NCBI GenBank assembly: GCA_905250115.1
Contig: CAJNOI010000034.1
Coordinates: 112,532 to 176,531, forward strand
DNA from: Adineta steineri
Lineage: Eukaryota > Rotifera > Eurotatoria > Adinetida > Adinetidae
Length of the DNA: 64,000 bases
Direction of reading: 5' to 3'
A program made the translations under genes and the position numbers. Under the pieces are notes generated by a model. The model searched no databases. It was given only the letters and a program-made list of their open reading frames with translations, and was not told where the DNA came from. Shown piece after piece: positions 1-14,900 of this stretch (position 1 is the first letter of the stretch; every line of letters begins with the position of its first letter).

Positions 1-1367
1 TTGCTGCTTATGTGATGATAACATTCAGTCTGATTTGTAGGTTTATGGCATTGGGTCATATGTTTGCTTCAATAAACTATATTCATCAGAATTTATGGAG
101 GTGTTTAAGAGGGGTTACCTCTGAAACTGGCTGCTGAGCTAATAGCCAACTTACTGTATAAACTAATAAAATACTGGTTGGTCAGAGAACGTAGTGCCAT
201 TTGCGATTGTCGATGAGTATTATTTGGGCACAGACGCGTAAGAGACATATATATAGTCGTGGAGCGTGTTCTGTTCCTCGCTTTTCCTGTTGTCGATGTG
301 TACTGTTTCGAGTGTCAGAGTGAGAAATATTTTGATGTAGGTAAGAATGAGACTCTAGATGATGGTGGAATGGTGTTAATCATTCATCAATTCTTACACC
401 CAACCATTCTTAATTGATTTTGGTGACTAAAAAATCGTATGTTAAGAGGATCTTATAATATGAACTTTGTATTATGTGATAAAACAGGCATTGTAACTGA
501 AAGGATCTGTGTAGTAAAAAGACCTTCTATTGCGTTAAGCTCTGTAATCGAATGTGTTAGCTAATCGATCGCTTCGAATCAAAAATAAGAATTTGTTTTC
601 TATTGATAGTCATTCAATAGTTTTGTTTCGTTTTTTGAAAGCCAATTGGTGCTAGTGCTATTTATGATTAATAATGCGGCCAAATAATGTAAAAAGTGAG
701 TAAGAAATAGACGCTTATGTTATGATGAAAGAAATCGTATAGGGTCAAATGTGATGAACTCATAATTGTGTTACTTTCTCTCAAAAAGCTGTATAATAAC
801 AAAGATCCGTGTGATTGTTTTCGAACCTTTTTATTTCATGATTCATATAGAAAGAATTAAAAAGAAAGAATTTTATTAAGTTGATTGTCAAATATTACCC
901 AGTATGAATTCCATAGTAAGCTAGAATTTGCACCAAATGCTCCAGAAATACTAGGAATTGTTATTTCATCTGAATGATCGGCCAAATCAAGTTGTATACG
1001 ATAACATATTAGAATTACCAGCAGCAGTTGCTCAATTACTACCGCCTAATAGCTAACGCACAATATTGCGTGCTCTATAATTTCGAACAAGAAGGCTATT
1101 TTTCAATGCATAAAACTAGACTCCAATAGGCAAGTTCAGCTGTGTACTGCTTGTTTCAGTACCTTGGATTCGTTCATGATCAATGTGCTTGATATTTAAT
1201 GGGTTAGATAACACATAATCCAATGATTTCTTGTATTTATGATATATAATGCACCTGTGTTTGGATCATGTGTAATAGCATAATAATTGTGGATCCAGAC
1301 AAACCTATTAAAACAGATTTTATATTATATCTTTTACTCAAATTGGTTCATTTTCGTAACTATACTA

Positions 1368-1396
1368 TTAGGTTGGCAACAAAGTTTTTGCGTTGC
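1368..1396 (+). mobile_element. Solo mariner-type terminal inverted repeat
   Basis: The sequence TTAGGTTGGCAACAAAG followed by TTTTTGCG closely resembles the ends of irritans/cecropia-group mariner elements, which begin TTAGGTTGG and continue with a GCAAxxAAGT-like core. It is preceded by TA-containing sequence, as expected for TA-targeting elements. I could not find the matching opposite end nearby, so this is a single terminus left from a decayed element or a very degraded MITE. Family assignment rests on motif resemblance only. Confidence 0.5.
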
Positions 1397-1504
1397 TCTT
1401 TTATTTTTTATTTTTATTATTCAACTCCAAAAGTACAACTAGCTTTCAGTTTCATATGTACCAATACTATCTATGATTTATCGCGAACGTGAGCGTTGAT
1501 GAGA

Positions 1505-1635
1505 GTGTGAGTGTGAGTGTAGGCATGGTGTGAGGAAAATATTATACACCCATATCCACCCACATCCATACCCACACTCACACCTATCTATACGCATCCT
1601 TATCCACACCTACCCACACGCACCCACACCCTTCT
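1505..1635. repeat. Telomere-like inverted repeat (copy 1)
   Basis: A G-rich arm (GTGTGAGTGTGAGTGTAGG) is followed after a short AT spacer by a long C-rich arm of degenerate CCCACA/CCCATA units running to about 1633. The C-rich arm is the complement of a TGTGGG-like hexamer, the bdelloid telomere-repeat type. It is the longest of five similar hairpins in this window; the others are near 37290, 46172, 54092 and 59716. Confidence 0.6.
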
Positions 1636-1986
1636 CTATCTGATAAGATATCTTGATTGGATTTTGTGATTGAACGATACTATACATGTTGTATATCAAT
1701 TAAAGAAAAATTCATCCAAACTTTGTTAATTATAACCAGAGACGCAATAGTGACGTCTATTATATATCATTTTATATAGCTAAAACAATCGTATCATCAT
1801 AAAAACATTAATTGTGGTTTCTATCACAATGTTGTCGTTGAAAGTGACATTGTTATCTTTCAATTTTTCTTCCAAAAAAGTAATTGCAACACCATGCAAC
1901 ATCTATGACGCAAGACGAGTATGTATTTTATGAGTAGAAAGAAAGAAAAAAGAAAAACACAGCTCGCATTTCATTAATAGTCGACA

Positions 1987-4132
1987 ATGACAAATCAGAC
2001 TTTCGCTAACTTCACTACTTTACCAGTAGAACTCGTTTACCGAATCCTGGATTATCAAACGGATATCACAATTCTCTGCTCAATGAGAAACGTATGTCAA
2101 CGATTCAACAGTATTCTCGACAGTTATGATCGATATCAGGTAAACTTTCAGCTGTTGACTCTCAAATTATTTTTCATTTCGACAGTCTCTATCTAAGTAA
2201 AATGACTTCAATAACATATAGGCGAATAAACTATTTGCCATTCAAAGTAACTTATCATTTATTAATTTTTCTCAAAAGTTCATTTTCTATACTATGACAA
2301 TATGAAAATAATAACTTGATAATCAAGAAAAAAACAACTTCTTTTTCTTTCGTTTTAATCTTACCTAAATATTCCACGTTTCGAACCAGATACAATGTTT
2401 AAATAAGAACGCAAAAAAGAGATGAAACATTGTTATTCGTCTTCTACTCATAATGTATCTAACATTATGAAATGAATTCTTTGACTTTTCACCTTTTATA
2501 AATCAGTATGGTTTCTTGCACACAACCCTATAATGCTCAGAGAAGCAACAATCGAAATTAATAAATATTCTAACCTATATAAATCATGCGCATGAATAGG
2601 ATTTCTGATCTAAAACATATCAAGTCTCATGAATGGACATGAAAGAAACCCGTCCACCATCTACTGACAAGAAGCTATCATTTTTCATACCTATTGAATA
2701 CTATCAAGTGATGCACCATACTTTAGTATGCTTTAAACCATTCAATACAATATATTACTCCTTAAGCACATAATGCAACGTTTTACACTACTATTCATTA
2801 ACGAAAGATGCTTCCTTCTTCCACAGACATTTAAGAATTACAGCAGTTCATAGATAAAAATTGCTATGTATGCGTCGTCTTAGTAATTTCTTTTTAACGC
2901 AGCTGTTCATTCCACAATCATGAACACCGTGTAGCGTAAAAAATCATAAAAATATTTATAGTGGTATCCATACGCCCCTCAAAGGAGTCACATCACCATT
3001 CGATTCACTGATCTAAGTCCAGATAACAGTGACTAATTATTCTGTCTCTTCATCTATACTATGCCTTTATCTTCACTTTTTCATCTAGAAACTTACCACA
3101 CTTAATCTCTATAACTATCAAATCACACATGTTCGAGTACAAGATTTGGCTAATGAATTACGATACAACACAGTAATTATCATTCTCTTTTCATCTATAC
3201 CGTATCTTCACCTTCACCTTTTTATCTAGACGCTCACTACACTAAATCTTTACAACAACCAAATCGGAGACGTTGGAGCACAACATTTAGCAGATGGATT
3301 ACGACACAACACAGTAATTCTCATTCTCTCTTTATCTATGCCATGTCTTTACCTGCGCTTTTTCGTTTAGACAATCATCACACTGAGTCTTTGTGTAAAT
3401 GAAATCGGGGTCGTTGGAACTCAATATTTGGCTGAGACATTACGACACAACATGGTACTTGCCATTCTCTCTTCGCCTACACCTGATCTCTACTTGCATT
3501 TTTTCATCTAGACACTTACAACTCTAGTTCTCGCAAGGAATAAAATCGGAGACATTGGAGCACAATATTTCGCTGAAACATTACGACACAACACGGTAAC
3601 TGTCATTCTCTTTTCATCTACATCCTATCTTTACCATCGCTATTCCACCTAGACACTTACCACACTACGTCTCGAGAAGAATAAAATCGGAGATATTGGA
3701 GTAGGACATTTGGCTGATGCATTACAAGACAACACAGTAATTCTCATTCTCTCTTTATTTATACTATGCTTTCACCATCACTTTTTCATCTAGATACTTA
3801 CCGGACTATATATTTCATATAATGAAATCGGAGATATTGGAGCACAATATTTGGCGAATGGACTACAACACAACACAGTAATTCTCATCCTCTCTTCACC
3901 TATATCGTATCTTTACCTTCACTTTTTCATCTAGTCACTGGCTACACTAGATCTCGAATTTAATCAAATCGGGCAGATCGGAAGACAATATTTGTTTGAG
4001 ACATTGCGACATCACACGGTATTTGTCATTCTCTCTTCACCTATATCATATCTTTACTTCCTCCTTTTCATCTAGACACTCACCGCGCTATATCTCTGTG
4101 GGAATAAAATCGAAGAAGATGCCAGAAGTTAA
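1987..4132 (+). CDS. F-box protein with intron-separated LRR (RNI-type) repeats
   Basis: Exon 1 (1987-2139, 51 codons) encodes a short F-box-like segment: LPVELVYRILDY, then a Cys/Arg-rich helix ending DRYQ before a GT donor, phase 0. From 3089 come eight LRR exons, starting at 3089, 3230, 3371, 3512, 3653, 3794, 3935 and 4076. Seven are exactly 84 bp (28 aa, pattern LTTLxLxxNxIGDxGAQxLAxxLxxNT); the last ends at TAA 4130-4132. All LRR exons are phase 0, so they splice cleanly to each other and to exon 1. The LRR is ribonuclease-inhibitor type, probably a protein-interaction surface; an F-box suggests substrate choice for an SCF ubiquitin ligase. The link between exon 1 and the array across 950 bp (2140-3088) is inferred: middle exons may be missing or decayed, since a degenerate unit with an in-frame stop may lie just before 3032. 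It may therefore be a partial gene or pseudogene. Confidence 0.6.
3089..4132 (+). repeat. Eight-unit 141-bp exon+intron tandem array
   Basis: Each unit is an 84-bp LRR exon plus a 57-bp intron, and every exon start is exactly 141 bp from the previous one. The introns are similar in sequence too (they start GTAATT or similar, contain a TCATCTAT-like core and end CATCTAG), so the duplicated unit was exon plus intron rather than exon alone. Constant intron length across all units points to recent amplification or ongoing homogenisation. Confidence 0.85.
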
Positions 4133-6403
4133 ATTATTCAAATTTCTTCAGCGCAATACAAATGGAAGAAAATCGTAAATGCTAGTATTAAATATATTCC
4201 TATGAAGAACACATAGCGAGTGATGATGAGGATGCGTATATTTTTCTTGTGTTGTCATTGTTGCAAAAAGAGCCAATAAAATTACTGGTTTTAAAACTTA
4301 ATACGTATTGAAACAATAGTTATAGCTTAGCATTATTGCTATGTGGTGATGGGGAGGATGCTGGTCTGGAATCATAAAATCGAAAAGCTTCTTCTCAGTG
4401 AGTCTGAACCAAAAATAGTTTGTAGAACAATGGCATTACAGCTTTGATAATACCGTTTGCGAAAATATCGCGTTTGAAATTTCTAATATAAACTGCATAC
4501 TGTTTTTATTTCGTTTGCTTGCTATGCCACTATTGATAGAGAGCAATCATGCGATAGTTGTCTTTAACTGTTAATATTTTACATTGTATAAGCAATCAAG
4601 ATGGTATAATAAATATTTTCGATTTACAAATATATTTTTTAATACACGTATATAATATTATATTTCCTATATATATTGCAAATACTATTCCAGAATCAAA
4701 AGTGGATGTTATTTTACTCTGAAGAAATAGATTATTTTTTTTTCCAGTAGCAATATTTTTGTTTTTCTCTAGATTTAAACTAGTCTGAGGGTAGTGCCGA
4801 TAATAAACGATATTTATTATTTGTGTATTGTACCGCTTTAGGTATATTAGACTCAGATTATGTGAATTCAAAAATGCCATTGAAATAAAAATATCGAAGC
4901 GTATTATTATCCGTAAGAAGAAATATAAGAATCAGTATTTTTATGAACCAAATATAACATGCTATTTCAAAATAAAAGGCAAGTGGATATCGTTTGAGTA
5001 ACTTTCGACAGGAACAATATAGATAACTACAATAGTCTTAGAAAACAAATTAGAGAAATGTTCCGAATAAGTTTTGATGCGATTTTATCGTCTTTTTCCA
5101 ACAGTGGAAATCTCAGCTCTTCATATTGTTCTTATCGAAAGAGATTCAAAATCTCCAGTATCATTTATTAAATGAAGAAAATAATATAGATATTTTTTAC
5201 TTTTATATATAAATATAACGATAGAAAAACATTTTTCTGCGATGGTAAAACTAGCTTAACTTCTGACGCCATCTATTTCAATGACATTGTTTCATATCTT
5301 AGAAAAAAAGCGTAAAATATATTACAAACATAAATGAAATTAAATATGAAAAATTCATTCTTTAAAGTTTTTTTTCATTTCATATAAAAGGTTAATGACC
5401 TGTTCACTGGTTTTATTAGTCAACCATTGAAAAAATAATACTCGTATATACTGTGTACTGTCCTACGCTATGTTAGCTCTTATTGACTGTCAAGAAAGTA
5501 AGCATAATACTTTGTTCAATGACTCATAAGTTCTATATGTATGTATATATATAGATTTTTTTTCTTTCTTTTATTCCAATCAATTTTGAATCTATTTATT
5601 TTTGACAGATAGGTAGAATTATTCATTTATAAAAGAAAAACATGTCATATGTAAATAGTAAGCTAATCATTGAACAAAAAATAATTTGAGTTCGTTCTAT
5701 TTTTTGTTTTTTTTTTGTTAAAATTCATCAAAACATAAATTATTGTTGTTGACTCATTTCTTATTTTTTTTCTTATCAAGCTGGTCACATTTTATAGGAT
5801 TGTCTTTTATTATTTTAATGAATATATATTCATAGTGCCGTACGATTCGCTTACTTTCTATCGACTTAGTCCAATTCTTTTTTTTTTGCGTTCAAGTAAC
5901 ACCGAGAGTGTTGAGGGTAAAAGAAAGAAGAAAAAAAAAGGAAAGGTCATACTATTGTTAGTTATAAAGAATAATTTGACAAGTACTACGTTCATTTTCT
6001 CTCTCTCTCTCATTTTTTTTTACTAATGTTTTATTAAATCGATTAGTATGATTTCTATCATTTATATGTCTTTTTCATATTATGAAAAAAATATTTTTTT
6101 TGTATTGTCTTGCTCATTGAATGAGACGTTTTTTTTTTATCGGTCGGTTGATAATGATTTTTTACAGCTGTTGCCGTGTGTGTGTGTGTGTGCTGTGAAT
6201 GAGCGGATGTTGATAGGTAATGAAGGAAAATGGAAATTTCTATTCACTATCATTTAAATATATATATATTTAGTGGAAGATAGCTTTATGTAAAAAGACA
6301 TAGGAATAAAATCGATAATAGATGATTGATTATATACTTATATATATTTTTAGAATTTTATGTGATTGTTTATCATTCCCTATTATAAAAATCTATTGTG
6401 ATT
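4133..6403. other. Intergenic DNA and KLC 5' region
   Basis: AT-rich sequence with homopolymer runs. Open frames here are short, low-complexity and lack gene-like codon usage. There is a short GT microsatellite at about 6176-6193. A polypyrimidine-AG (ATATTTTTAG near 6353) lies about 50 bases before the KLC start codon and could be a cis or spliced-leader trans-splice acceptor. Nothing else is recognised. Confidence 0.5.
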
Positions 6404-8068
<1,665 letters not shown>

Positions 8069-8434
8069 TTCTTTTTCTTTTCTTTTCTTTTTTTTTAAAC
8101 TCTTTTATCAATCTGAACAGTGGAATATTTCTATTGATCGTTTAAATTTGTTTTTCACTCTATGGAATTTTTTTTTTCTCTTCTGAATTTTATGGATCTG
8201 CCGTTTATCTTATACACGCTATGTATATGTTTCTTCTATCCAAAGCTATGAAACGGTACAATATATAATAAACCGTAAAACAAGCTTATCAAAGCAGTAG
8301 CTTAAATAATATCAATTTGTATTTAGACATATATATATGATCATGAAATAAAAAAAAACAATTGTCGTTTTTGCGAAATTTCTTATTTTATCAACCGTTA
8401 ACAAATGAAGATAAATTAAAAATATATCGAAGTT
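8069..8434. other. Convergent 3' intergenic region
   Basis: This stretch of about 366 bp lies between the KLC stop (+) and the polyprenyl-synthetase stop (-). It is T-rich after KLC and carries AATAAA-like hexamers (for example near 8347) consistent with 3' ends of both genes. No other feature is seen. Confidence 0.5.
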
Positions 8435-11420
8435 TTATTTTTTTCGCTCACAGATATATCTTATAACATCTCTGATTGTATTAGATTGTGGCCATAGATT
8501 ATCAAGTACTAATTCTGCTTGTTTTCTTATTTCTCGAATACGTTGTCGTGTTCCTTCAATACCTAATACATTTATATAAGTTATTGTTTGATTTTGTTGA
8601 TCAATATTTTGTAATTTTCCAAGTTGATCAGTATGTCCTTCAACATCAAGTAAATCATCTTTCATTTGAAATAAAATACCCATTAAACGACCTAATTGAC
8701 GAAGTTCATCTAACGGTTGTTTTTGTTCAACAAGAAGAACTGGACAAATAAGAGTAACTTCAATAGCTTTACCAGTTTTTAAATAAGCAATACGATCAAG
8801 TTCATTAATAGTTAATAATTTTTCATTTCTTGCTGATTGTAAATCAAGAAATTGTCCATAACAAAGTTCTTTCATTGATTGTGCTAATTCAGCAGTAACT
8901 CGATTTATACTTTCATATGAAAAATTTTCATTATGAAGATCAATAGTAACTAATTGAATAGCATATCCAATAAGATCAATAGCAGCTAATTGAGCTCGTC
9001 CTTCAGTCAATGATGATGGAATATTATTATAATCACTATCAATAGTCATATGAAGTGTTGGTTTTCCTCTTCTTAATGGTGCATTATCTTGTGCTGGTAG
9101 ATCATCAAATATTAAACTACTTGTATGAAGATATTCAATTGCTCGAGCAAGTGGTAATATACGTTTAATATCAATATTATAAAGTTGTGCTACCATTAAT
9201 AAAAGTAATGGTCGTAAACGTTTTCCACCAGCTTTTAAACTATGATTCATACCTTGAATTAATGGATTATTATCATTGTTTGTATCTATGAAGAGTTCTT
9301 TTTCGATTATAGGTAAGTAATCATATGCGAATGTTTCAAGTGTTCGATGATTATAAGAATAATTCTTTGCAAATGTGTTGATATGACGAAATATTGTTTT
9401 TTCTGGATCGCTAATATGATCAAATAAATATTCTAATGAAAGACAATATTTATATAGATCAGGATAAGATGTTGAAGTAAAAATTTTAAGAAATTCTTTC
9501 AAATCACTTCCAATCGCACGTAATGTTCTCATTATTCTTCGTCCTAAAAATGCACCAGTATTATTTTCACGATTACTTTCTAAATAAAGATCTTCACAAA
9601 TAAATAAAAAAACAAAAAATGGATTTAATGTGACACCCATATGTTGTGCATAATATGTAACAGGTGTTATTGATTGTGTTTGACGATCTTCATGAAAATC
9701 TCGACAATCATCTGTTAGCTGTCCTAGAAAAGGCATTAACCATAAACGTTGATCATTTGGAAGTATTTTTGCTCCACTCATATAAACTGTTGCTGTATAT
9801 GTAAAATGTGCTTTTAAAAGAGGACCAATAAAAATATCAATATCATTATAATCAGATCGATTTAAATCTTTTTTATCAATTCGTTGTGAACGAAGTAATA
9901 AAGCAAGATCAGTAAATGTTTGTACAGTAATGAAATTTTTTGATGTAAGTTGAATTAAACTATGAAATGTTTCAAGTAATAATGGAGTCATCGGTAATTC
10001 TGGTAGTGATGATAAATTCAACTGTTCACCACCACATAATATATCTTCCATTGTTTTAAGCCATGTATCAATATCAATTTGCTCTTGATTATCTTGAAGA
10101 CCATCAACAAGTGCATAGGCAATACCATAATAGAAACCCATTTGCAGTGCTTGAAAAATTTTTTCATCAAGTTCATCTTGTTCATCATTCACAGCAAAAC
10201 CATAAAGTCGTGCTATACCAACACCAATAGTCGTACGTACAAGTCGACCAAAAGCACCTTGATTAGTAAGTTCAATTGGAAATGTTTCTAATGCTATTCG
10301 CCATTTTTCTAATAACCATGTCCATTCATCAATATATTTCAATGGTGAAAGAATATCTCCTGTTGATGAAAAGGATTCAGATGAATCAGTTTTTAATAAA
10401 TAGACAAGACAAGATATTGTATTGAGAAATGCATGAATAAGAGATATAAATCGATTATTAATAGATTTTTCAGTATCTACTGAACGTCCAAAACGTAAAA
10501 GCTAAAATAAATGAATAAAAATGAATCTCTCCTTAATATAATTACCATGAAATCATCGGCTAAATTTCGAAGACTCATTAAATATGATTGTTTACTTTTA
10601 AGAATAAATATTGCTTTCGTAAGAAGATTTGATGCTTGATGAAATTCATTTAATTTTGGTCGTTTTATCATTTGTTTCATACCAAGATTAATCATTTCTT
10701 TCAATAACTGTAAATCAGGAAGTTGACGATGTTTATAATTATGAAATAAATTTGTTAAATATTCTCGTCCAATATTTTCTGCTTTTTCATATTCTTCATC
10801 TAAATGAATTTTATCTTGATTGATTAATAGAATTTGATTCTTGTCAAGTTGTTTAGGTGTTAATTTTTCAATAATACTATTTTGATACATTAATAACAAT
10901 TCTTTATCAGAATCATATGTACTATTAGAGAAAATAGTTTTTGCTTTTTGTAATTGTATTTGTTTCCATTGATTGTTTATAGTTGATGATGATGATGATA
11001 AAATATCATCTGTTGTAAGAAATTGTTCAAGATTATTTTGAAATTTAGATAAATGTGCTTCGATTTTATCAAATATTTCATCAGTCCATTGAGAAAATTT
11101 TTCAATGGATACAATATTTGAATTACTTTGTCTAGGATAAGATTTAAGATCACGTTTTAAACGACGACGAATATGTGAAAGTGATGTTAAATGAAAAAGA
11201 TTTACTGTTCTTTTCTTCGAATATTCTTCTAATTTAGTAAAAATAAACTTTTCGAGTTTATCTCGTTCCTCAGAATCACAAGTAAAAGTTTCCTCTATTA
11301 ATTCAATAGGATTAACATGATTAAAAATACATGGTAATAAACGATGTATCGATTTGTCTATAACGAAATTTTTATTTTGTAGAATAACGATAAAGAATCA
11401 AACTTACATTCAGACTGCAT
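8435..11420 (-). CDS. Large polyprenyl-synthetase fusion protein
   Basis: Three exons on the minus strand (11408-11420, 10546-11357, 8435-10501) join in phase to 963 aa, starting MQSEYKSIHR. The C-terminal third is a trans-isoprenyl diphosphate synthase: GGKRLRPLLLL, first Asp-rich motif DDLPAQDNAPLRRGKPT (about residue 741, the bacterial-type DDxxAxD spacing), LCYGQFLDLQ, YLKTGKAIEV, and second Asp-rich motif FQMKDDLLDVEG with QLGK (about residue 890). This domain should condense IPP with allylic diphosphates to FPP or GGPP. The middle region (about 330-620) looks like a second, degenerate class I isoprenoid-synthase fold with VDGLQD (about 407) and LTDDCRDFHED (about 539) where the Asp motifs would lie. 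The first 300 residues are helical and unrecognised. Normal animal FPPS/GGPPS are about 300-420 aa, so this architecture is unusual and may be bacterial-derived. Product is not predictable by eye. Confidence 0.85.
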
Positions 11421-11989
11421 GATACAATAAGTTTCAGTATAACAAAAATTTGTTCATGTAAATATATCATGTCATAATTTCCTACTTAAGTTGGAAAAAA
11501 TGGCAAATGATTACTTCTCTTTCATTCATTGCCAAGACGACTAAATTATCGCCACAGGATACTAATAGAACATGAGTAATCTTTTATTTATCGAAATCCT
11601 GACTCTTTTTTTAGGTGAATTACTCATAGAAAGTTTGATTTGTTGATTATCATTCAAAGTTTATTGACAAACAGCAAGGTGTAGAAGTAAATGCACGAAT
11701 GTAAAGTTTAAACGAAACACTTTCATAAATAGAAATGTGGAAGTCTGATATTTCATATGATCCTATTAGTAAATATTGACTGAAAACATGAATTGTTCTT
11801 TTAGAATAATACTAAAAAAATTATTCATAAAATATCGTTGTATTCTTCCAATCTGTATGTACTTTCAGTATTTGCATATTATATCCTGTATGAAGATTTT
11901 TTTATAATAAGAATCCAACGTTTTTATTGCTAAAAAGAATGATACCCATCCAAACAAATGACAATAGTTTAAAAAATAAAGTTATTTTT
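11421..11989. other. Spacer between polyprenyl synthetase and SRP72
   Basis: About 570 bp of AT-rich DNA between two minus-strand genes. It contains the SRP72 3' UTR and the presumed 5' region of the polyprenyl-synthetase gene. I see no open frame, hairpin or strong splice-acceptor signal close to the downstream ATG. Confidence 0.5.
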
Positions 11990-14900
11990 TTAACGTTTTC
12001 CTTTTCTCTTTCCTGCTACTGATTTTCCAGGTGGTGGCATTGGTTTTGATTGAGTTGATGTAGCTCCTGTTGTCGTCGTTTTCGATGTTGGCATCGATCG
12101 TTGAGCACCAGAAGCTGTTGTTATCGTTGTTGTAGCTGATTGATCAGATCCAACTGTACCTTGTGTACCTCTTCCTACAGCTGCTTGTTTACCACGTTTT
12201 CCTCGTTTACCACGATAATATGTACGTTCACGTAATGGTAACCAACGTTCAGGATCAGGTTTTGATGATGGATCATATTTTTTAGGTAATTGAACTTAAA
12301 AAGAAAAATAAATTCTTTTTATTTTTTAATTAAATATAGATTTACTTTTGCGTTTTCGTTTTTTCTTTTGTTTAGCAGCATTTGTTGCAGCTGCAGCTGT
12401 TGGTGTTGCTTTTGAAATAACGGCTTTTGTTCTTTGAAAACAAAAAAGAATATACTTTTTACAGAAATAATTTCTTTACTTTTCAGTTGTTTTTTCAGTT
12501 TTTGGTATTCGTTTACCAAATGTTGATTCAAGCATATCAGCATCGATACCTTCAGCTAATTGTTTAATTGATGGTAATTTTTGTGCTAATAAATTAGCTC
12601 GTTCCGGATCAGATTTTAAATAATGAACAATTAATTTTGATAAAATATTTGTATCATTTGGATAAAGTCTAAAGATTAAAAAAAAATATTCTTTTTCGAA
12701 ATCATAAATTAATATTATACTTATGAAGAATTTCAAGCATTTCAGTAACTCGTTGTGCATTGCCTTGTTTTTCTTGATAAATTATATTTTGTTTAATTAA
12801 ATATGCGAGTGCACGAGAATTTTTTCCTTTTGTTCGATCAAGATTATATAAACGATCAACAGCTTCATTAAGAACTTGTGCAGCAGATTTAGAATCTTCT
12901 AAATAATTATAAAGCGTAACTAATGTTGCTACCTAAAAAATAAAGAATTCGAATAATAGAATAAAACCAAAAGAAAGATATTTACAATGCCTGGTTTAAC
13001 TAATAATTCATTATCATTTCTTAAATAATCACAAGCTTGATTTACTTTTCCTTGTGAAAGAAGAAGTTGTACAAATGTTAAACGACAATAAAGTGAAACA
13101 TGTTTTTGTTTATCATTTTGAATAAATTCTTGTAATACTTGAGTTGCTTCCGGTAATTTTTTTTCTTTGATTAATAATGATACTTTTGCTAATGGAATTG
13201 TATCATCAGTATCATCATTTTTCTGAACCATTTTATCAAGTATTCGTCGAGCAGTTTCATGCTATAAAAGAAAAAGGAAATTTGATTTATTTAATGCGTT
13301 GAACTATTATTAATTTTGTTTTTATATTAACTTGTCCTGTATAGATAGCTAATAATGCTTCGTTAACTTGAACAATTTTCTTTTGAAAAGCATTTAATTT
13401 CGGTTCGGTTTCAGGTGCTGTAGCTGTTTTAATACGTTTACGAGAATCAAATAAGTTTTGATCACGATTTAATACTGCTAAATTATTTGATGCAACAGCA
13501 ATAACAGCTAAGTCTGTTGGTCTAGAAAACATAGATAATATATAGAATTTTGAAAATATATATATTAGATAGATAATACTTTGATTTGAGTACATCATTA
13601 TAAAGTGTTAATGCTTCGACATTTTTATCTTGTTGTTGAAGACAATACGCTAATTGTACCCTAAAATATTCAGAAGAATTTAATAGTATAAGATTCAATT
13701 TAATCACATGGAGAATGGTATTTTGACATAACTAATATGCTAATTAATACTCATGAGACTATACACTATCCTGTTATTATACGAAAAATCTTATTTACAT
13801 ATTATAGTGACACTAGAAAAACATATTTAGCATTGTTTATTGTTTTATCATCGATAATAACTATTGGTGTTAAATTGAGTATTTTAGTAAGATAATGCAG
13901 ATTATCATATTCACTGTTTAATAGAATTATCATTAAATATAAAATAGTTCATCTTGAAGTTTGCAGAAGTTTTCTATTTCTATTATAGAGACAAAAAAAA
14001 TCAGTCACTCTCAATTTTAAGCTGAACATTACGATATTATCTTGAATCATCTATTAGCTAATGCATTGCATTTACTTGAACGTTCATTTAATATTCAGCA
14101 CTTATCGAAGCTACTTAAAAAAATGATGGACTTCCTGTTTTCAAGAAAAAAATTTTAGTTTAATATATTTTCATAGCAAAATTTATCTTAACTTAATTAT
14201 TAATTTAATAAAACAAAATTTTACCGAATATTAGCAGTTTCACGTAAGATTTCTTCTTCTGTCATATCTCCTTCTTCTTCTAATTCACGTCGACATTGAG
14301 CTAAAAAACAATTTAAATATTAAATTTCATTAAGAAACAAAATATTTCAATGATTTTTCATACCATCAGCTTTTCGAAGTTTACTTTCAGCTTCAACGTA
14401 TTGACCTGAACTAAGAAGAACACATGCTGAATTATATGTTGTATCATATGTTTCATCATTTAAATCATTTGATTCCTAAAAGAGAAATAAAGTTATAAAA
14501 GTAATGAATCAATTGAATTTTACCATTTGAATTTTGCTTGAAGCATCTGTTAATTTCCAAGTTGATAAAGCAGCAATAAAATTTGCTTGACGAATTGATT
14601 GATATTCATCATCATTATTTTTAAGTAATGAACGATAAGATTCAACACATTCATTGTATTTTTCTAATTTAAAAAGCTTGAAAAAAAACAATATAAAATT
14701 ATGAAAAAACCAATTCTATTATTAACTAACCACTTGTGCAAAAAGTTCTTGTTCACGTTCATCTAATTCTCTTTCCGTATTTTTTAATGTCTTATACGAA
14801 TCTTCAATACGATTAAGACGATATTCACAATATGCACGTTCAAATATCAAATCTCTAAATTTTTTTTGTTAAATTTTTATCAATAAAATTTTCAAGTTAT

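Larger units (their letters stand above)
1..1986. other. Gene-poor flank with transposon debris
   Basis: No gene model can be supported here; reading frames are short and broken. Two structures are visible and listed separately: a mariner-type terminal sequence near 1368 and a telomere-like C-rich/G-rich hairpin region at about 1505-1635. A stretch around 985-1060 reads for about 30 codons without a stop but has no recognisable relative. The final 100 bases before 1987 probably hold the 5' UTR of the F-box gene. Confidence 0.5.

Noticed and set aside
985..1060. Short open stretch ending AVAQLLPPNS that faintly recalls Helitron-associated proteins
   Set aside because: Only about 30 codons and no second motif; too weak to call.
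3089..4132. Regularly spaced repeats resembling a CRISPR array
   Set aside because: Repeat units encode in-frame LRR exons with GT-AG introns, are degenerate, and the genome is eukaryotic.
4596..4880. 94-aa frame on the minus strand
   Set aside because: AT-rich, Ile/Asn/Lys-biased, with no domain and no splice context; likely chance.
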